Source: Boswellia sacra
Lineage: Eukaryota; Streptophyta; Magnoliopsida; Sapindales; Burseraceae
Assembly: GCA_013180625.2 (NCBI GenBank)
Contig: SNVD02013231.1
Coordinates: 186,001-250,000 of the forward strand
DNA: 64,000 nt
Direction of reading: 5' to 3'
Below the pieces are notes generated by a model. It had not been told where the DNA came from and did not search any database. It worked only from the letters and a program-made list of their open reading frames with translations. A program made the position numbers and the translations under genes. Each line of letters opens with the position of its first letter. The first letter of the stretch is position 1. This document shows, in pieces, positions 60,717-64,000 of the stretch.

Positions 60717-63224
60717 AGGATTTCAAAAGGACAAGCAAATGACGTTTGAACAACGATGTCATTAAGTGCGATGCCAATCGTAGCCATCAAACCTCAATAC
60801 AAAATTCTATCATTTTTCTTCTCTTCTTTCCAAAAGTGCTCTCTGCATTATTCTTTTTCTAAGGATTTTAGATAATACTCCACTGATTATGTCCCAACAA
60901 ATCTTTTTCTCACTTACGTTGGTTCATTTTTTCTGAGACAATTAAAGACGCAATTTTCTCTTAACAAATCAAAATTGTTCAATTCTCTCTTAACAAATCA
61001 AAATTGTTAGAACCTGATGATGTTTAGATTAAAAAAGAGATATTTTACTTTGAAGCTACTCAAAGTGAAAAGAAGTTACTAGCAATGGATACGAAGGAAA
61101 CATTTAAAGTTTTCTATTTATTCCTTTCCCCATGGTAGCTATCTTCATTTATTCTAAATTCTAGTTTCCAAAGTATTATGGCTTCCACCACCCGTTAGTC
61201 TCAGGTTTTTGGTGGAAAATTAATTTAGCGCTAAAGTAGTAATTCGTGAATTATTTTTCCAATCTCTTTAAAATCTTGATTTTTGATCCTGCAAAAGTAA
61301 AATCTCACCTCTTAGTCCCATAAAAATATGGCTCTGCGTCAGCAAGATAAAAGAGGAATATCTTGCTGTCAGTGCTACGGATGCCTTTTTCTGTATTTCA
61401 TGCATTGTTTGTTATTGTGATTCTTCTTGCCATCTTATTAAATATTGCAAGAAACAAACTATCCGACTAATAAGAAATCTTAATCTTTAAAATTTTGGTC
61501 TTCCAATTTTTCTCGAATGGAGAAATAATCTTCACTTAGACCGCATTTTTGAGAAGTTACACACAAGAATAATCCAACTTTAGATCTCTGATCAGGGATA
61601 ATATATTGGGCTCGCAGAGATGATAATGAGTATACAGTCAATGAAATTTCAGTCCAAACTTGTTGAAGCAAATTAAGGACCCTTTAAGGAAATCAAATGG
61701 CCGCAGGAAGGTTGACGACCCTTGGGCCTTAGATGGTGGCCCAAAGCCCAAACACTTAACTCAATCAACACTACTGGTTATAGCAACAGTACTGTAGCTT
61801 GCATAACTGACACTTTTTTTTTTAACTCTTTATTTTAAGAGTGGTGTTATTCAATTCTCACTTTTCATCTCATCATCAGACCCTATTTTAAAATTAAATG
61901 AGGATAAAATTATAACAAAAAAATAATTATTACATAATTAATATTAAATAGATTGACTTGAACAAAAACTCTTAATTTCTCTTTGTTTATCTCTTGTATT
62001 TTTTGTTTGTTAATCCTCTCTTACCCTATATACTTCATGACTACATAAACTTGATCTTTCTTCTGTTTTCAGTTTCCCTTTCAAACACCGAAACTAAGAA
62101 ATAATTTGATTTTATTGATTATTTTGTTTATATGGATTTGGAGAATTCCACAAGAAAAGGGAAACCAATGATTAGTTTTAAACCATAAAGTTTTTTTTAA
62201 CAATTATTTAAACTTATCAATTGCAAAAATTAAAAGAAAGAGAAAAAACATTCAAACACCATTAAAGATCAAATAATTAATTTATTAGAGATTAAAATGA
62301 AGAAAAGAGCCATTAAAGTCAAATAATACTTTGTTTAAGATAATTAGGAATATAGTTAAGATTTAATATGGAATTTAATTAATGAAAGATTTTTTAAAAA
62401 TATTCAATATTATAATTATATTCTTTGTTAAATTAGAGATGGGGGTCTTAAAGAATAAAAAAATGAGAACTAAATAGAACTAATGTTTAAAAAAAAAAAA
62501 AAAAAATTTCCCCTCCCAAATGATAACAAGGTCCTATCTAGTTAACTGATCTCAAGCTCACATCACGTGACAGTGCAAGGATGTCAATTTATTTAAAGTT
62601 TGTTTGATAAAAGAGATAATAAGAGTTAAATGATAGTTTCAAATATGCGACTGTAGGCATTCGTCTAGATTTCTAAGGCAGGTTCTGTCAGAGGCCCCAT
62701 TCTATATTCGGGGAATTGATGTGCTGCTCTGTTTAGTTCGGTTTCCCAATATATAACTAATGACTATTTGCTTTGAGTTTATTTACTATGCCTTAATTGT
62801 ATGATTGCAGAAACTTAGATAAATATCTCTTTCCATTGTTCTGAACATCAGTTTGGAGAAAAAGAAAAAAAAAATTCACTATTCCCACTTTGTGCAATAT
62901 TCTGTTATAAATAATGCTCATATACATTAATCTAATGTAGAAACTCCGTGTACAAGATATAAAATTGCTTATATACATAGTTTTTTTTATTTTTATTTTT
63001 TTTCATAAATTGAGCAAATCCTGGCAAGCCAAGATATTACTAGGCTAAAATGCTTAAGAAGGTGACATACATTAAAAATACATACAGATACATTGTCCAG
63101 AAAGAGGACTTATTCTAAAACAACTCTATGGAGCAACAAGGCAAATAAAGTGGCTGGAGCAATAAGACTAGTTCAACGAGGCAAATAACGCATCTCATCT
63201 GGAGAGAGTTATGTTATTGCGTCC
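60717..63224. other. Intergenic region between genes G and F
   Basis: No convincing gene was seen. A direct repeat AACAAATCAAAATTGTT near 60965 and 60994 and an A-rich run near 62488 are the only notable features. Near gene G, AATAAGACTAGTT appears twice (63159 and 63240) in a local duplication. Confidence 0.4.
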
Positions 63225-63448
63225 TTACTCCCTTGGTTCAATAAGACTAGTTCTATATGTGGATGAGTAGATTTCAACCAAGAGAGGAAACTGCAACAAG
63301 GCAAATAATGTAACTGGAAGACATCCAAGTAGGGAAATTGGAACTATTGTCCATCGCCAGGAATGGGAAAGAAATATATAAAGGGTTGCACCAAATGCTA
63401 CCATCATGCCTGCAAGGGAAAAGAACATTGTGATAAGGCCAATAATTC
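63225..63448 (-). pseudogene. Gene G: 3' end of a PGG exon
   Basis: From about 63447 down to the stop at 63225-63227, the minus strand encodes the last two membrane segments of a PGG domain (FFSLAGMMVAFGATLYIFLS and ISLLGCLPVTLFALLQFPLL) and the tail ending EPRE. It is closest to gene F. At 63448 similarity ends abruptly within the third helix, and unrelated sequence follows. No earlier PGG exon lies in the window, so it is a truncated copy, possibly produced by recombination. Confidence 0.75.
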
Positions 63449-63838
63449 ATGTTTTCCCATATACCCTCGTATGGTTTTCTTGCATAATATATCACCCATG
63501 ACAATAATAGTTTGTCTTCTTTCTTTTCTTCACATATTTCTCCAAGAAAATACCCAAACTTCACTTTTTCGTTATGCAAAAACTTGACTCCATAATCCTT
63601 CATTAACAAAACCTTTACTTTGAACTTTACATCACTTTTTCTAATAATGTAACTCCATACTCTGACATTCTTTCTACCAATATCTTTAAAACTCTTCACT
63701 TTTACTTCCCAATCCTTTTCTTTCCCTTTAAACTTCTTCATTTTCTTATCCAGTCCAAGCAATTCCTCTTCTTTTCTCTTTAAATTCTTCCACAAAACAG
63801 CACATTCCTTCTCTTTTTTAATCTATTTTTCTTCTAGG
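63449..63838 (-). other. Unrecognised Lys/Glu-rich coding-like segment fused to gene G
   Basis: The minus strand is open from about 63813 to 63274, running across the junction with gene G in a different frame. The part before the junction starts with a heptad-like Lys/Glu region (NLKRKEEELLGLDKKMKKFK) that may form a coiled coil. It continues as a hydrophobic/basic stretch containing VWSYIIRKSDVKF and ends EGIWENMN. A TAG near 63818 interrupts similar sequence upstream. The coiled-coil part is reminiscent of FRIGIDA-like proteins, but I do not recognise the rest. It is probably part of a broken gene whose remainder lies outside or was lost. Confidence 0.4.
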
Positions 63839-64000
63839 GATTTATAACGAAATTTTGTAAGCAAAAGAGCAAACTTCGAATTTTGCAGTGATTTATTTCT
63901 CATAAACAGAACCTGGAAGGGGTCAAATGAAATTTTTTGTGAAACTGGGCTTCAAAATATTTTTACTTGCGGAACCTGACTAATATTTGCCAATTTAGGG

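Noticed and set aside
61480..61671. 63-codon minus-strand frame between genes G and F
   Set aside because: No similarity, no splice context, and composition like the surrounding non-coding DNA.

Overview
This is plant nuclear DNA, most likely from a eudicot. It is AT-rich, its genes have GT-AG introns, it carries several Ty1/copia LTR retrotransposons with plant-type primer-binding sites, and its genes belong to the plant ankyrin-repeat/PGG membrane protein family (ACD6/ITN1-like). I cannot name the species. Every host gene I can support lies on the minus strand and belongs to this one family, so the window is a head-to-tail tandem cluster.

Layout, read in the direction of transcription from the right end: a 3' PGG fragment (gene G, 63225-63448) abutting an unrecognised Lys/Glu-rich ORF; gene F (57509-60661), the only fully intact copy, with 7 exons and 682 codons; gene E (51183-54439), intact except for its start codon; orphan exon scraps at 50.2 and 48.2 kb; gene D (38347-44654), broken by a stop codon; a short PGG scrap at 32.4 kb; gene B (24118-28495), broken by a lost start, a stop and a frameshift; gene C (21180-21864), only the 5' half; and gene A (977-7933), broken by two stops, a copia insertion in one exon and a MITE in another. 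Genes B, C and D share an extra acidic exon after the first exon that I do not find in A, E or F, so there are at least two subfamilies.

Mobile DNA makes up much of the rest. There are two copies of one short-LTR copia family: a deletion derivative at 2044-4927 (+) and a longer decayed copy at 32848-37905 (-). A nearly complete second copia at 15638-20590 (-) is inserted in the gag region of an older, third copia (14090-20800, -). That nest appears to have replaced the 3' half of gene C, because a copy of the family's 3' flank survives beyond it at 13657-14088. Class II elements include a 10-bp-TSD fold-back element (46923-47569), Harbinger-like elements (5697-6415 and 45535-46703), and hAT-like elements (22715-23474 and 40449-41745).

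Two non-coding structures stand out. One is a higher-order array of about 22-bp repeats inside an inverted repeat (9360-10300). The other is a row of five short hairpins with conserved loops and varying but mostly self-complementary arms (55854-56095).

The intact proteins would have N-terminal and central ankyrin repeats followed by four membrane helices, the arrangement of ACD6/ITN1-type proteins linked to immunity and stress signalling. No RNA genes or CRISPR arrays were seen. Exon boundaries were inferred by comparing the copies and checking reading phase by hand, without transcript data.
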